Shown in pieces: positions 41,300-54,339 of a DNA stretch of 64,000 nucleotides. The position numbers and the translations under genes were made by a program. The stretch is taken from contig MU831553.1 in NCBI GenBank assembly GCA_029204225.1, positions 1 through 64,000 of the forward strand, given 5' to 3'. Below the pieces are notes generated by a model. It did not search any database and was not told where the DNA came from. It worked only from the letters and a program-made list of their open reading frames with translations. Numbering within the stretch: position 1 is the first letter of the stretch; each line of letters starts with the position of its first letter. The stretch comes from Diphasiastrum complanatum (taxonomy: Eukaryota; Streptophyta; Lycopodiopsida; Lycopodiales; Lycopodiaceae).

Positions 41300-43154
41300 G
41301 AGTGGAGCAATACAATGTTAGTATTGCAACCAAATTCTGGGAGAATTCAAAAAACTGGTTACAATCACTTGATATAGATGTCGATGCCAAGGCATTGCAC
41401 TTTGTGAAAAACATCATTCAATCAACTTGTACAATCCACAAGTTTATGCATTTATAAACCTACAAGTTTTGATCCAGTGAACTATCCTAGTCGTGGCTGT
41501 CAGTGGACATCACAAGAGCAAATCGCCTCACAAAAGCGCCCTCCTACACGGTCTTACTTCTCATAAAGTTGTTCATTGTAGGGAGAAATATGGTGCTTCA
41601 AGAAGAACACCTTCTTGGGCTTTCCTCACCTGTTTCTGAGATTTTTTGTGGCTAAAAAACTCTCATTGTAGGTCGCTCTTGTGCTAAGATTATGCTTGAA
41701 TTGACAGTATCTCAATTGTGAAAAAAGCAAAAATAAGCTTGGTAGAGGCCAAAAATCTTGTATATAGATAAACACACATGTGTGGAGCCTGTTCTCACAT
41801 GTGAAACTAGTGTACTTGTCATGTACCATAATCATATATGTTGTAAATATGATTTAATTTAAGTTCTAGTGGCTAAAATGGCCAAAAACTAGTTTTCTAG
41901 ACATATGACACATGGCATCAATCTACTGATTGCATGAGCCACATCCTTTGGTTAGGTGTCATATTTGAAGTCCAATAGCCTGGTGACACACATAGACATA
42001 ACTAGTGACTTCCAAAACAAATAAAACTACAGATTATAGCTCCGGAAGCTGCAACCATCCTAATCATATGGGAATTACAAATGACCACTCGTGACATAGG
42101 AATAGGTTGAGCTTGTTCTTTCTTCACTATAGATCACAAGAACAAAAACCTCCCATTTTGTGTGATTGATATTTGTGTCGAGTAAATTTTGTTTATTTTT
42201 TCATCATTAAGTGGCCTTTGTCTAGGGTGTCCACCCACATGGTCAGTGAAATGAACCTAGGCGGGCAATTTAACCCAAGTAAATTACCGATTTATGTACC
42301 AATCGTGTGAAGAAGTGAGTTTTTTTTTGCAAGGTTTTTCACTTTTTAGTCATTGAAAGGATAGTAATGTAAAATCATATCATCTTTGAGTACTTTATTC
42401 AATGGATAGATCACTCAGAAGAATATGTTTTTTAGGAGATACTTGAAAGTCCAAAGAGAAATTTCTCTTCTACGTTTGAGGGTAAAAGTGTTAATAAGTG
42501 GAGAAGTATGTTATGATCTTAATTAACAAGCTATAATTACCAGCCAAGGGACCTTAGGCAACAATCATTATAGTCGAATATCATTGTATATGGTGTTTTA
42601 GGGCTTTGACTAATTGAAGCAAAAGTTGACTTCAAAAATGGCATTGAAGTGTGGGATTATAAAAAATACAAGATAGGGGGTGAGTTTCCATCCCTATTTC
42701 ATTTAGCCTATTTAACTAGCACACATCTTGTCTCTGTCTCTATTTTACTTTGCATGATAGCCTCATTACTTGTCACTTAACATTCGAAGACAATTGTGTG
42801 TCGATGAATAGCTCCAATAAATAGCTCCAAAATGTCTTGACGTGGTAGTTTTCTTGAATGTAGGCTTTCATTTCTTTTAAGTTTTATGTCTGACAATTCT
42901 ATGATTATTGACTTATTTTTTGACTCTATGGCAATGTCGTTGTCCATGAAAGATTATTTTAGTCATTGATATTACTCACGAGTTGGAGATATTAATAGAC
43001 CATGTCTATTATTTAGATAAAGTAAAGTTATAGAATTTCAATTTGATTCTCCAAGACGCTGAATATTAAGAAATGGTTATAAATTGTGTCGGAGTGGGAA
43101 ATGTAGAAGGATCTTTGATTTTGGAAATTGTATATATGTAGATTTTGCATTTTA
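41300..43154. other. Non-coding stretch right of the short LTR
   Basis: No Gag or Pol similarity is visible after the primer-binding site. AT-rich with no recognised gene. Confidence 0.4.
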
Positions 43155-43713
43155 GATAGGCACGATTGAATAACAAAAAGGCCAATTTTGCGATTCAAAA
43201 TTTACAACGAACAATTTTCAGTAAGTTGAACTTTATCTTTCATCCATCTCATAACAACTTCATTGTCTCATTAGCACATAGTATCAAATATGGTCAAAAC
43301 TCATATATTGCGTTTTGTTTTGTTTTGTTTTTACTTGAGCTAGGCAACTCTAGTTATTATGGTTTTTGTGACAGATATAATTCATCAGTAAGTTTTCATC
43401 AATAACACCTGATCTTTATTTAATTATAATTTTGCTCAAATAGGCAAAATGATTGTATAACAAAAAGGCCAATTTTGCGATTCAAAATTTACATTGAACA
43501 AGTTTCAGTAAGTTGAATTTTATCTTTCGTCCATCTCTTAGTAGCTTCATTGTCTCATTAGCAAATAGTATCAAATATGGTCAAAGCTCATATATTGTAT
43601 TTTGTTTTGTTTTGTTTTTACTTGATCTAGGCAATTCTAGTTATTATGGTTTTTGTGACATATATAATTCATCAATATTAACATCCGATCTTTATATAAT
43701 TATAATTTTGCGA
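43155..43713. repeat. Tandem duplication of about 285 bp
   Basis: ATAGGCACGATTGAATAACAA...TATGGTTTTTGTGACAGATATAATTCATCA (43155-43439) is repeated at 43440-43713 with about one change per 12 bases. Each copy has a TTTTGTTTTGTTTTG stretch. Confidence 0.9.
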
Positions 43714-43754
43714 TTGTGTTCTCTTTTGCACGACTCATAGAATATTTTTTATAT

Positions 43755-44235
43755 ATATATTGGATAAAGAAATGGTTGAAAATTTAGAGATGTGTCTTGA
43801 AGGCTACTTTATTGGTGATTTCTGATGATTTGAAATTGCAAATATTGAGAAACAAAGATTCTGAGATTTGGATCACGAATGTTGTGAACATTGTGAATAT
43901 TGGTCTGAAATTGCAAATATTGAGAAACAAATATTATGAGATGTTGATCATGAATATTGAGAAGATTGTGAATACTGATTGTGAATAGTGATCATGAACA
44001 TTGTGAATGTTGATGTGAAATTGCAAATATTAAAAACGAATATTACAAGATATTGATTGTGAACATTGAAAATTTTGGTCATAAATATTGAATTTGGATT
44101 TTTAAAAATACTAATTTTGAATATTCTTAAATACCAAAATACTCTACAACGTAATTGTGAATATTATGGACTTTTCTAAATAAAAATTATGAATGTTAGA
44201 ATGTGATTATTCAAAATAAAAATCACTCTTGCTAA
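43755..44235 (+). repeat. Degenerate GTGAATATTG minisatellite, inverted relative to 60 kb
   Basis: Words such as ATTGTGAATATTGG, GAAATTGCAAATATTGAGAAA and GATCATGAATATT recur about every 15-30 bp. The leading part (TATATTGGATAAAGAA...AGATGTGTCTTGAAGGCTAC) aligns with the reverse complement of 60200-60275 (ATATTGGACAAAGAA...AGATGTGTCCCAAAGACTAC). Confidence 0.65.
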
Positions 44236-44239
44236 TCTT

Positions 44240-46380
44240 GGTGACTTCTGCTAAATTTTTTTTGTAGATTTTAATGAACACAATGATTTGGCAAGTGACG
44301 ACAAGAGAATTTTGAATAGCACAAACAATAAGAACTTAAAAAGGTGTTTTTCCTCGCCAAATTCAAAGCCAAAGAATAAGTTTTTAAGAAGGTCCAATGA
44401 AAGTAACAAATTGACTTTGGTACAATCTAAAGTCTCCCAACAAACAATTCATAATAGTCTAAGGCATTCATTTTGAGATCAAGCAATTCAAGTATATGAC
44501 TTCTAGAGGTGGTTTATTTGTGGGTTTGGGCAAAGTATGGGAAATGGAATAGTACAACAACGTACAAAAAATATTTGAAATTTGATTTGATTGAAGAAAG
44601 CAGTGACGACACAATCACTCTCTCTATTGGCAAAAATTATCTTCACAAATATACAAATATGCAAATTTTTTATTGTATTGCAATTAGAGATTTTGTGGTG
44701 GTTCACAAAAATTTGAGGGGTGAAGGAAGAAGCTCAATTTATAGTCTCATTTTGCAACCATCTACAACGATTACAATACTACCACAATTCAACACTTGTT
44801 TGTAGTTTTTTCCTGAGAACTAAAGTTTTATGAATATTGCAAAAAAATCATACATCAAAATCTTGGAAGAAACGAGTCCGCATTGGTAGCAACAATGGTA
44901 GTTATAGTGATTGAAGGTGGACCATATTATTCAAATCGAGTCATATTAATCGTTGCAAATGGATCATTATGAGAAAGAAAAAATTGGTGTAAATATTTCT
45001 TGATTTTTACTATAGTGTTATTTCATGTTTTCCACATATACTTTATAATAAACAACTAGATGGTTTTGTTTCTTTATTCAACTAAGCTTTTGGTCATCTG
45101 GAAAAGTTGATTACAAAAATATTGTTGATGCATTTCGTGAAAAAAGAAAAACAATTTATTGCTTGAGAAATTTGGGCATTTGGAAAAACCCAAATCCACC
45201 CCAATTGTGCTTGTTACCAAGCAATCATTTTAGACATTCCAAAGGGACCGATTATTTAAAAATTGGAAAATGTCTTCGAAACACATGCTAAAACAAAGGG
45301 AATTGGCAATGAGATACTTTTAAGATTCTTCTTTTTCTTGTAGTTAATATCGTTGTCTATGACACAAAGAACATATAAATTGACAATCAAATTCCAGATC
45401 AAACTTTTAGGTTGAAGGAACATTGGTGGTGACTGGTGTGAAAATTCACACATGTGGGAATGCCCTAATGTGTGAAATCGATCTCCTAAGCTTGGCGCAT
45501 GCACTATAGATCACCTATTGATTGAAATCCAAGATCAATGACAAGATCTAAGGCAAAAAGACCATTCCACATGCATTCATTCATTACCAAAACGTGTTTC
45601 ACACATGTGGAAGAATTCATGAAATAAATAAGTCCCAACAAGCTCCTCTCCTCGAGTAGAGAGAGAAAATACCACTTTTGGGCTCATCTAGAGAGAGAAG
45701 GCAATACAAGCAAAATTGGCAAATCTCCAAATTGACTCAAAAACTCATAGATCTCTAATACATTAATAGTGGATGTGTGATGCAACATCCCTCACTTTTG
45801 ATTGGACCCTTCCAACACATCTCTCTCTTATGATTGGATCCTTTGACTTTTGCCACCACATAGGGTGCATCACTCATCAAACCTAAACCTGACATGTGTA
45901 AGCAACCTAACTATCTCAAGTTACATCACAATTGAATTTTGGCCTAATCATGACAAAACATGTGACCATTTGACCTCATAAAAGCAAGATGGTACATCAA
46001 GTAATGAAAGAGAAGCATGAGAGAATATGTTGGAGTGAATACCACCTGAAAATTGCCTCTCTTTACCATGAACTTTGATCCACAAAGACTCGGCCTTGCC
46101 CCTTGAAGATCCCCTTGAAACCATGTGTTGAGAAGACTCCTCCTCAAGCCTTGGAAAATCTCCATCATACACTTGGAATTTTGGTAGATTTGAGAATCCT
46201 ACCATCATTCTCTTGATTGAAACTGGATCCTCCTTACTCCTTCTGTGCAAAGGAATATTGGCAAAGAAAATGGATCTAAAGATCCCCAAAGTATCAACTA
46301 TTGCAATCTTCATATCAAGCACTTTTGAAAAAAAGTACCTCCAATTGAAGTCTTCTAGCAAGAAGTCACATGAAATAGCA
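44240..46380. other. Unassigned stretch
   Basis: Open frames at 44288-44476 (forward, Ser/Asn/Lys-rich, preceded by TTTTTTTTGTAG) and 45948-46361 (reverse, 137 codons) match no family I know. Otherwise AT-rich, with CACACATGTGG words near 45440 and 45600. The boundary at about 46380 is where Gypsy pol begins. Confidence 0.35.
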
Positions 46381-47065
46381 ATCTACCATCACCGGGGACG
46401 ATCCGCGAAGTCTATATCTTCATGGGTCATGCTAACTATTATAGGATCTTCATTCTTGATTTTGCGGAGTTAGCCCGACCAATTTACAAACTCACAACGG
46501 ATCCACATTGGAACGAGGAAGCATTAAAGGCTTTCCAAAAGCTTAAGGATGCATTGGTTTCAGCACCAATCTTACGCCCACCCAATTGGTCCATTGAGTT
46601 TCACGTGCATACGGACACATCGAAGTATGTAGTTGGAACAGTCTTAACCCAGCCAGGTGAACAAAAAAAGGATTTTTCAATCCGATTTGCAAGTCGACAG
46701 CTCAGTGATACCGAAATGAATTATTCAACCACAGAGCGAGAAGCACTGGCAATGATTTATGCGGTTAAAAATTTTGACATTACCTGATGGCCACACATTT
46801 TGCTTTTTATACGGACCATCAATCCTTGCTCTATCTCGTTAATAAAACTTGCAACACCAGTAGAATCACCAGATGGCTACTTCTGTTGTTGGAATTTGAT
46901 TTTCGGATAGTAGGTCGCAAGGGAAAACAACATTACATGGCAGATCATATATCACGAATCAAGAGAAAGGAGATTGCAATCCAACCCGACGATGAGCTGG
47001 CAGATGCTGTCTTATTTACGTGGACACAGTACCAGAATGGGCTGCCGACATTGTTAAATATCTAA
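46381..47065 (+). pseudogene. Gypsy RNase H domain
   Basis: Reads MGHANYYRIFILDFAELARP, FHVHTDTSKYVVGTVLTQPG, FASRQLSDTEMNYSTTEREA, a frame change at 46787, then FYTDHQSLLYLVNKTCNTSR and QHYMADHISRIKRK. The catalytic acidic residues of HTDTSK, STTEREAL, YTDHQSL and MADHIS are all present. The frame change after KNFDIT and the stop at 47065 kill it. Confidence 0.9.
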
Positions 47066-47217
47066 TGCGGGGCCAACCAGACAAATCACTACCAAAGGCG
47101 GAACATTGGAAATTGATCTTGAAGGCTAGACCTTATCAGCTGATTGTCGGCCAGTTATACCGAAGAGGACCATACGGAATTCTTCAGCGGTGTATTCTTC
47201 CTCATGAGGCCACCTAG
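47020..47217 (+). pseudogene. Gypsy RNase H-integrase linker
   Basis: Reads EWAADIVKYLMRGQPDKSLP and LIVGQLYRRGPYGILQRCIL, the usual linker before the integrase zinc-binding domain. It lies in a third frame relative to its neighbours. Confidence 0.8.
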
Positions 47218-48286
47218 ATCATTTTGCTCTCACATGAAGGCATGGGTGGGGCCATTTTGCATCCGACATTACAGTTCGTGCAAGATCCTGCAATCAGGAT
47301 GCTGGTGGCCAACAATTCATAAGGATACGGAGGAATACTTAAAAAAGTGTGATGTGTGCCAAAGGGCGAGAAGGCCAACAAGATTAAATTATGACCTACT
47401 GCACCCGGTCTTAGCCCAAGCACCATTCAAAAAGTGGGGATTGGATTACATCGGTCCAATTCACCCTGCGACAAGGAGTTCCCAGGCTCGATACGTAATT
47501 GTAGCCACAGACTACCTCACCAAATGGGTCGAACCCAAGGCAGTAAGAGTAGCTGATGCTAGGACCACTGCCAAGTTCCTTTATGAAAATATCATTGTAC
47601 GCTTTGGATGCCCGATAGAGCTAGTCAGTGATCGTGGAAGCCATTTCATCAATGAGACCATCAAGGTCATGTTGGAGGAATTCTTCGTGATCCACAGAAC
47701 TAGTACACCTTATTATCCTCGTGGTAATGGGCAAGCAGAATCATCCAATAAGATCCTGTGTAGCTTGCTCACGAAAATAGTTGGAGCTAATAGATCAGAT
47801 TGAGAACTTAAGTTGCATGTTGCACTGTGGGCATTCAGGACAACATATAAATGAAGCACTAATCAAACACCCTTCCAATTGGTATATGGTCAGAATGTTG
47901 TGATGCCAGTAGAGTTTTTAGTTCCTTCATTAAGGATTGCCACCATGCAATGTCTTAGTGAGTCCAAATCAATATAGCTATGCCATGAAGCTCTGCATAA
48001 ACTCTGTGAAACATGCTTACTAGCTGTGCATGCACTGGCAGCTGAAAAGGAAAGATGCAAAGCATGGCATGATTGCCAGTTACAAAAGAAGGATCTTTGT
48101 TCCGGAGATCTGGTCCTGATGTATAAAACCAAGGCGATCAAAGGAAAAATAAAATTCACAGGTGAAGGTCCCTATCAAATCAAGGAGATTCTTAATCATG
48201 GAGCTGTGAATTTAGAAAAGTTAGATGGGATGCCATTCGATACACCTATCAACGGTAGCCGGTTGCACAAGTACCGGCTACCATAG
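47144..48286 (+). pseudogene. Gypsy integrase
   Basis: Partial zinc-binding module (QSGCWWPTIHKDTEEYLKKC, then DVCQRARR) leads into the core. All three catalytic acids are present: D in KWGLDYIGPI, D in LVSDRGSHF and E in NGQAESSNK. After a TGA at 47804 and TAA/TAG codons near 47851 and 47977 the tail continues (LHVALWAFRTTYK, QTPFQLVYGQNVVMPVEF, VLMYKTKAIKGKIKFTGEGPY) to a stop at 48286. It joins cDNA to chromosomal DNA when intact. The N-terminal HH part is out of frame in this copy. Confidence 0.9.
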
Positions 48287-48488
48287 TGATATTGATCCAG
48301 ATTGGTGGGGGCACGTTACGAAAAGCTAATCTGCTAAGCCACCACCACTAGATCTAAGAAAATCAAGCCAAATCAAGCTAAATCCATCAAGATTCAGCCA
48401 GATCTGGCAAGATCAGGGAAATCCATCAGAATCCAAGAAGGATCCAGATCCCACTAGGATCAAGAAGGAAGCTGATCATCAGATTGAC

Positions 48489-48495
48489 GGAGGGA
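48489..48495 (+). other. Polypurine tract
   Basis: GGAGGGA (within GACGGAGGGATC) just before TGTTACAAAG, the LTR start. Confidence 0.6.
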
Positions 48496-48497
48496 TC

Positions 48498-49297
48498 TGT
48501 TACAAAGTATCCATTAGAACTTCTAGAGAACTACCAACAGTCAGATCAAGTCTGGATGAGGCTGATTACCAGTTTACAAAAGCTAAAAATCAGAAAATCT
48601 CGAGATCTCATAAAAAAAAAAAACACTCTAAAAGAGCAACTTTTCATGATTTTTTGAGATCCCTTGGGAGATAGCTCTTGAAACTTGGACAGTCACTAGA
48701 TTTGACCCAGATGCATCCATGAAAATCTCTGCAAGAGTTCCTGATGGAGGAATCACCATTTTCTAGTGTATGCGAGGGTTCCTCGAAGCAAAATTTTCAG
48801 AAACCTCACAGAGCATGAAGATCAACTTACCAACCCTCGCAAGGTGCCTAAATGGAATCAAAGCAGTGAAATTAGCCTGCCTATATGGTCTGATCTTGAA
48901 AATCCAATCATAGGGGCAAGTTGTGCGAGAGATCACTTCCTGCGAGAGTTGGACCCTTGCAAACAGCCTGAACCCTCGTAGAACATTCGCATAGCAGTCA
49001 AATCACCTTCTGAACTCTCGCAGACTTTCCTGAGGTCTTAGAATTTTGTGAAGAAGGTGCCTGCCAAAATTTGGGTGGAACTGAACAAGGGAAAGTGGAT
49101 TTCACCTATTACGCACTCTAAATTCCGCTATATAAGGGCTGAATTCGAGTCATTTGTCACCTTTGCTAGCGAAGCTCTGCCAAAATTTACACTGAAATTA
49201 CCAACTTCTTCGTTTGCGACCAAACTTCCTACCAGCTATCATCTGATCATACTGAACACCGATCTACGCTCTGAACTACACTTCTTGTCATCCAACA
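48498..49297 (+). repeat. Gypsy 3' LTR
   Basis: Begins TGTTACAAAGTATCC and, by the CA rule, ends GTCATCCAACA near 49297, about 800 bp. It holds TGCGAGGGTT, GTGCGAGAGATC, TGCGAGAGTTGG and AACTCTCGCAGAC words, and a TATA box at 49129, placing the transcript start about 130 bp before the LTR end. The outer end is inferred. Confidence 0.6.
49129..49136 (+). promoter_or_regulatory. TATA box of the Gypsy LTR
   Basis: TATATAAG within CCGCTATATAAGGGCTG. It would also lie upstream of the transposase-like gene starting at 49320, so it could have driven that gene. Confidence 0.55.
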
Positions 49298-49319
49298 CTC
49301 GTTATTAAATATTCTCAAA

Positions 49320-52300
49320 ATGAATGAACTCGTTCTTGCCAAGTGTCCATTATACAACATTGATGACGTCATTGATTATATGGATTTTGAAGGCGTAGTA
49401 GTTTTCACTGCTAAATTCAAAGGCTACTATCCCAGTGAAAAAAACTTGTTTGTTATCGTGAAAGTGACTTTAATTACAACAAAAAGAAATATTGTGAATG
49501 CCACGACAGATGACGGAGACCCTTTCTACATGCAAAATCAAACAATGATTTGGTGTTTGTCAAATTTATCTTTGCACTCTAAAAAGAGAAAACATGTATC
49601 ATTTACTGAACCATTAAGTGAGTGTTTTATGTATTATTCTAAATGTTCAAATACAACATGAAAGAAATACTAGGCCATCCTTGTGATTCAAAAAGGAGTA
49701 GCATCCAAAAAAACGTCAACAAGATCAGTTGATGTAGAAAACAGATCCCCTGATTGCAATACAACAATATCAACTAACTATAGCTCGGATATCTTGACAG
49801 AAATCAAAGATATTTCGGTCATAATATGTCAAGATCAGATAACTATAACTTGGATATCTTGACAAGAATCGAAGATTTTCCTCATGATCGTAATATGTCA
49901 AGAACAAGTAGCTATAATTCGGATATCTTGACAGATGTCGAGGATGTGGTCACTCGCACTAATATATCTGCATCAACATACAACTCGTATATTTTTATAA
50001 GTGTGGAGGATGTTTGAGAGGCTATTGATAACGACAAAAATAAAAGACGTCATTTTCAAATTGACATTGAAACAAAACGTGCACCGAATTCGTCAATTTT
50101 CACAAGTGCAAATGCATCCACCCGCCGTAGTTCAGATTTTTCGAAATTTGATTTCGATGAACATGATTACACGTGCAGCATATTAGATGATGCTAACAAG
50201 ATGCACACAAGCAGATGAAGCTTTTGAAGATCTACAAAGAGAGCCTCAAGTATGTTCAACATCCTTTGGAACTCCTCATAGTTTCAAATAAAAGTGTGTG
50301 CTTGTCTATGTTGCACCAAAAAAAGCAGAATATGTTTTATTGTCAAAAAATATAAGGGAAACATTGATGCAACCAAGTTGTAGTAAGTTGTGCATTCGAC
50401 AAATCACCTACAAAGAATGTGAAGACTTGCGACTAGGTGTGTGGAGAAAACGAGGAGCTGACAAGCATAATCAATTATTGCAGATGTTCAAATGTTTTTT
50501 TCATAGATGAGAAAAGTCAGATGCAATGTTTGATATTTTGGAGGAACCCAAATTGCATTTCAAACCTATGCTGGATAGTAAAGCTATATGCATAAAAGCA
50601 TATCAGAATCTATTGGGAATCTTCCATGGAATATTTTGGCAAGTAATTGTTGAGGCACGTTATTCCATTATTGTGTACAAGTTTCATGGGAACACCGGCA
50701 CATTCAAGCAACGTGGACATTCTTCGAAAGGGTTGGCCATAATGCATGGGATTTTGGAAAAGCATGCATTTCTCAACCACATCTGCAACATAAATCAAAA
50801 GATAGCACTATTATTTGCGAATATCATCTCCCACTCGGCATGCATAAACATGACATCTTCAAAAATATAAACACACAACTTAAAGACGCATGTATTCCTG
50901 AAGCTTCAAGATCCATGCTCTACAAGATGTGGAAACAAAAGTTTGGACATGTCAAGACTCCAACAAGACAAAGAATGTCCAAATGCAAAACATGTGATGA
51001 CCTTAAAAATGCAAAAGAGACAACTCCCGACATTAGGATGCGTGATCGCTATATGGCATTGAGAGGTCGTCATCTACATCATGTTTTCGATTTTAGAAAA
51101 TTGTATCCATATTGAAAAATCAAGATCCCATCCTAAACAGTCCTTGTGTCTTATCATTGATGGAATGGATCAAAATACAACAACATTATCCCGTTTCAAT
51201 AAGACTCCTCCCATATTAGAGGGGAATCGATTTTTGAAAACACATGTTTGTGGGGTATTGGTTCATGGATTCAAGTTGCTCGGTGATGTTTGGATTGATA
51301 CCTTGCATGCTCATGATAGCAATCAAGTTTCCACATCAATAATGCGAGCAATAAAAAAGGTACAAGCATCACGTGGTAACTTACCTCCGATCTTACGTAT
51401 TCAAGCTGACAATTGTTGGAGGGAGAACAAGAACAAATTTATTTTTGGTCTTTGTTGTATGTTAGTGGCACACAACATCTTCCAAAAGGTAGAAATGGGA
51501 TTTCTTTTGGTTGGCCACACACGTGAAGACATAGATCAGGTTTTCAGTGTCATATCCAGGGCTTTGAAGTCCAAATCAATTCACACAATGCCAGATATGC
51601 TAGCACAAATTGGTAAAAAGATTAATGCCAGTTGTATTGAAAGCACTAAAGTAGAAATACTGAAATGAATGGTAGATTGGAAATAGTTTATAGATCCTTG
51701 TATTGCTCAAGGAAATGATGGCTTAGAAGGACACACCATTCCTCACTATTTTTGTTTTCAAATGATGAATGGTGAGCCAATGATGCAATGAAAATACTGT
51801 TCTAATGATGGAGACAACGCATGGAGTGAACCTTTCAAACTATTGCAGCATGTACCTTCAAAAGATGAAGCCATCTTTCTAGCATCCACGAAGGATCTGG
51901 ATCCAGATGAAATGAAAGGAATAATGTCCTTTATTGATTATTTGTGGTTCATGAGCCAGAAGTTTCCAGAATACAAGGATCGCAATGATGCATGTGTGGT
52001 GGAAACCACAAAACTTGTCAAATATCTTTCCAGAGAAAAAAGGTTATCATGATCATTGTATAACCAAGAGGCTTTTTGGCCACAATCCTTGCCAACCACT
52101 TTTGATTCATCTGTATCAACTTCGATCAATGAGGTCGAAATGGATGTAGAGTTATTACCCCGGAGGTTTTGTGGTTAAAAAGCTGATGCACCTTTGGTTG
52201 AATTCATCCCACATAGAGAAGTTGTGTTGGGCAAGTTCGTTGCAATGCGGCCTCTAGATGAAGATGTTGTGGAGGGTTCCATACCTATTTGGGTGGCAAA

Positions 52301-52599
52301 AGTTGTCGAAGTGAAGAAAAACTCAGAAGGCTTGGCCACAAAGTTTTAAGCATTATGGTATGAACCAAATTCTAATCAACGGCGTAGAAACCAGAGACAA
52401 GTTCACAACTCGGAGCTGTACAAAAATTGCTTAGAGAAAGAATGGATTTCGAACAACGACGGACCACAATATATGGATGTAGATACAATTGTTCATGCAT
52501 GGAAATCAAAGGCAAATAAAACAAATAAAGCACATGGCTATACTGTGGAAAAATCAATATCTATTCCAGAAATATCAGTGGCACACATCAAAGAATATC

Positions 52600-52600
<1 letters not shown>
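49320..52600 (+). pseudogene. Putative DDE-type transposase gene, DUF7869-like
   Basis: A near-continuous frame of about 1,090 codons from ATG at 49320. N-terminus (MNELVLAKCPLYNIDDVIDYM), a 23-residue repeat block, then KLCIRQITYKECEDLRLGVW, MSKCKTCDDLKNAKETTPDI, and a core with LCLIIDGMDQNTTTLSRFNK, ILRIQADNCWRENKNKFIFG and FLLVGHTREDIDQVFSVISR. The C-terminus has VVLGKFVAMRPLDEDVVEGS and ALWYEP, like a chromatin-reader or Tudor/BAH-type strand. The three acidic stations (D of IIDGMD, D of QADN, ED of GHTREDID) resemble a DDE nuclease of the family I recall as DUF7869; the family name is from memory. Two compensating frame changes (near 50860 and 51105) and about ten stops, several TGG to TGA, show decay. 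Confidence 0.6.
49769..50015 (+). repeat. 69-bp tandem repeat encoding a 23-residue motif
   Basis: Units begin at 49769, 49834, 49903 and 49972. The second and third are exactly 69 bp, the first is 65 bp and the fourth is cut. They encode variants of S-x-x-Y-N-S-D-I-L-T-x-V-E-D followed by RNMSR. The repeated frame is offset from the main frame of the transposase-like gene, because the first unit is four bases short. Confidence 0.8.
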
Positions 52601-53286
<686 letters not shown>

Positions 53287-53671
53287 TTGTATTAGATCTT
53301 GTGTTGTAGGTTTTGAAAGGATCAAGCACATCTATCAAGGATTTGGAGGAGTTTCTATCTCTAGAGCATGCTAGAAGAGCTTCTACTCAAAAATCAAGAA
53401 TTTTGCATATGTAGAATTGATCTTTTGTAGATCAAAACTCAATTTAGATCTATAAACTTGATGAATTATGATCTCACACTTGGCTTACTAGAATTGGCCG
53501 ATTTCTAATGCATTAGGAAGGCTTCATTGGCGGCTACAAGATTCTATATCAAGTTTTAAACAATTTCATGTAGAATTTGAGATATTCAATTGTTTGTGAT
53601 TTTGTCAAAACCCTAATTTTTATTGGATCTCCATTTTGTGAGGTTTCTAGACTTCATTAGAGTGTGTTTCA
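53287..53671 (+). other. Primer-binding site relic and leader of Copia unit 1
   Basis: TTGTATTAGATCTTGTG (53287) is a worn TGGTATCAGAGATTGTG. The leader that follows matches 54340-54705 in order (CTAGAGCATGCTAGA, GATCTTTTGTAGATCAAAAC, TTTTGTCAAAACCCTAATTTT, GGACTTCATT-like) and stops at GTGTTTCA where LTR 2 begins. Confidence 0.75.
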
Positions 53672-54322
53672 TGTGAAAGATTCAACTAGTTTCATCACAT
53701 TTTGCAATATTTCCATATTTGACATATCGAGGCCAAAACTTGTTTTAGACTTAGAGGTTGACTTTTCAAAGTTCATTAGTCTAAATTTCATTTGAATAAA
53801 CACTTTTTGAATGTGTGGGAAAGATACAATGCGAGTTTGAGTAGATTCAATTTGAATAAGTTGGGTACATTGAATCTAGACCCAAAATTGGTAGGGTTAG
53901 CATTTTGGTGGGAAAGCCAAGTGGCCAAATAGGGTTTGGACCTGCTATAAAAGGATGTAACTCGTGGAGAGAGTCATCTTCTCTCTTCTCTATCTCATTT
54001 TCATGCTTATACATGGTTCTCTTGGGTTCTACTATCCATTGGTGCACTATCTTGATGATTGCTTGCAATTCTATGTGTAGAATGATCTATATTTGCTATT
54101 TTTGGATCCACACGTGTGAAATACAGTAGCTTGCTGGTTTTGTATAGACAACAACAATACATAATCATTTCATTCAAGTTTGATCAAGTTCTATTAGTGT
54201 TTGCATCTCAAATTGTGTGTAGATGCTGATTTTTCTACATTGGTGAAATTGATAGTGTATTTCTCTTTCTAACCAAAGATCATTCAAGTAGATTGGATCT
54301 TAAGGATCTGAAATCTTTCACA
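53672..54322 (+). repeat. Copia LTR 2 (5' LTR of the open element)
   Basis: 651 bp from TGTGAAAGATTC to AAATCTTTCACA, with a 10-bp terminal inverted pair TGTGAAAGAT/ATCTTTCACA. TATAAAAG at 53946-53953 is followed by a pyrimidine patch. GTTCTCTTGGGTTC and GGATCCACACGTGTGAAATACAG match LTR 1. Confidence 0.85.
53946..53953 (+). promoter_or_regulatory. TATA box of LTR 2
   Basis: TATAAAAG in CTGCTATAAAAGGATG, at the same alignment position as TATATATAG (52852-52860) in LTR 1. Confidence 0.6.
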
Positions 54323-54339
54323 TGGTATCAGAGATTGTG
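54323..54339 (+). other. Primer-binding site of the open Copia element
   Basis: TGGTATCAGAGATTGTG abuts the LTR end CACA. Its first 11 bases match initiator tRNA-Met complement. It is less decayed than the copy at 53287. Confidence 0.85.

Larger units (their letters stand above)
46381..49297 (+). mobile_element. Ty3/Gypsy remnant: RNase H, integrase, 3' LTR
   Basis: Forward order RNase H then integrase then LTR is diagnostic for Gypsy. RT proper, protease and Gag are missing: sequence begins at the RT/RNase H hinge (NLPSPGTIREVYIFMGHANY). The coding part needs at least three frame changes. It ends at a stop at 48286, followed by about 200 bp to the purine tract and LTR. The tail is closely related to the relic at 20110-20470. 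Confidence 0.9.

Noticed and set aside
45948-46361. 137-codon reverse ORF as a host gene
   Set aside because: No domain, no splice or promoter context, and it abuts a truncated Gypsy pol. Length alone is not enough.
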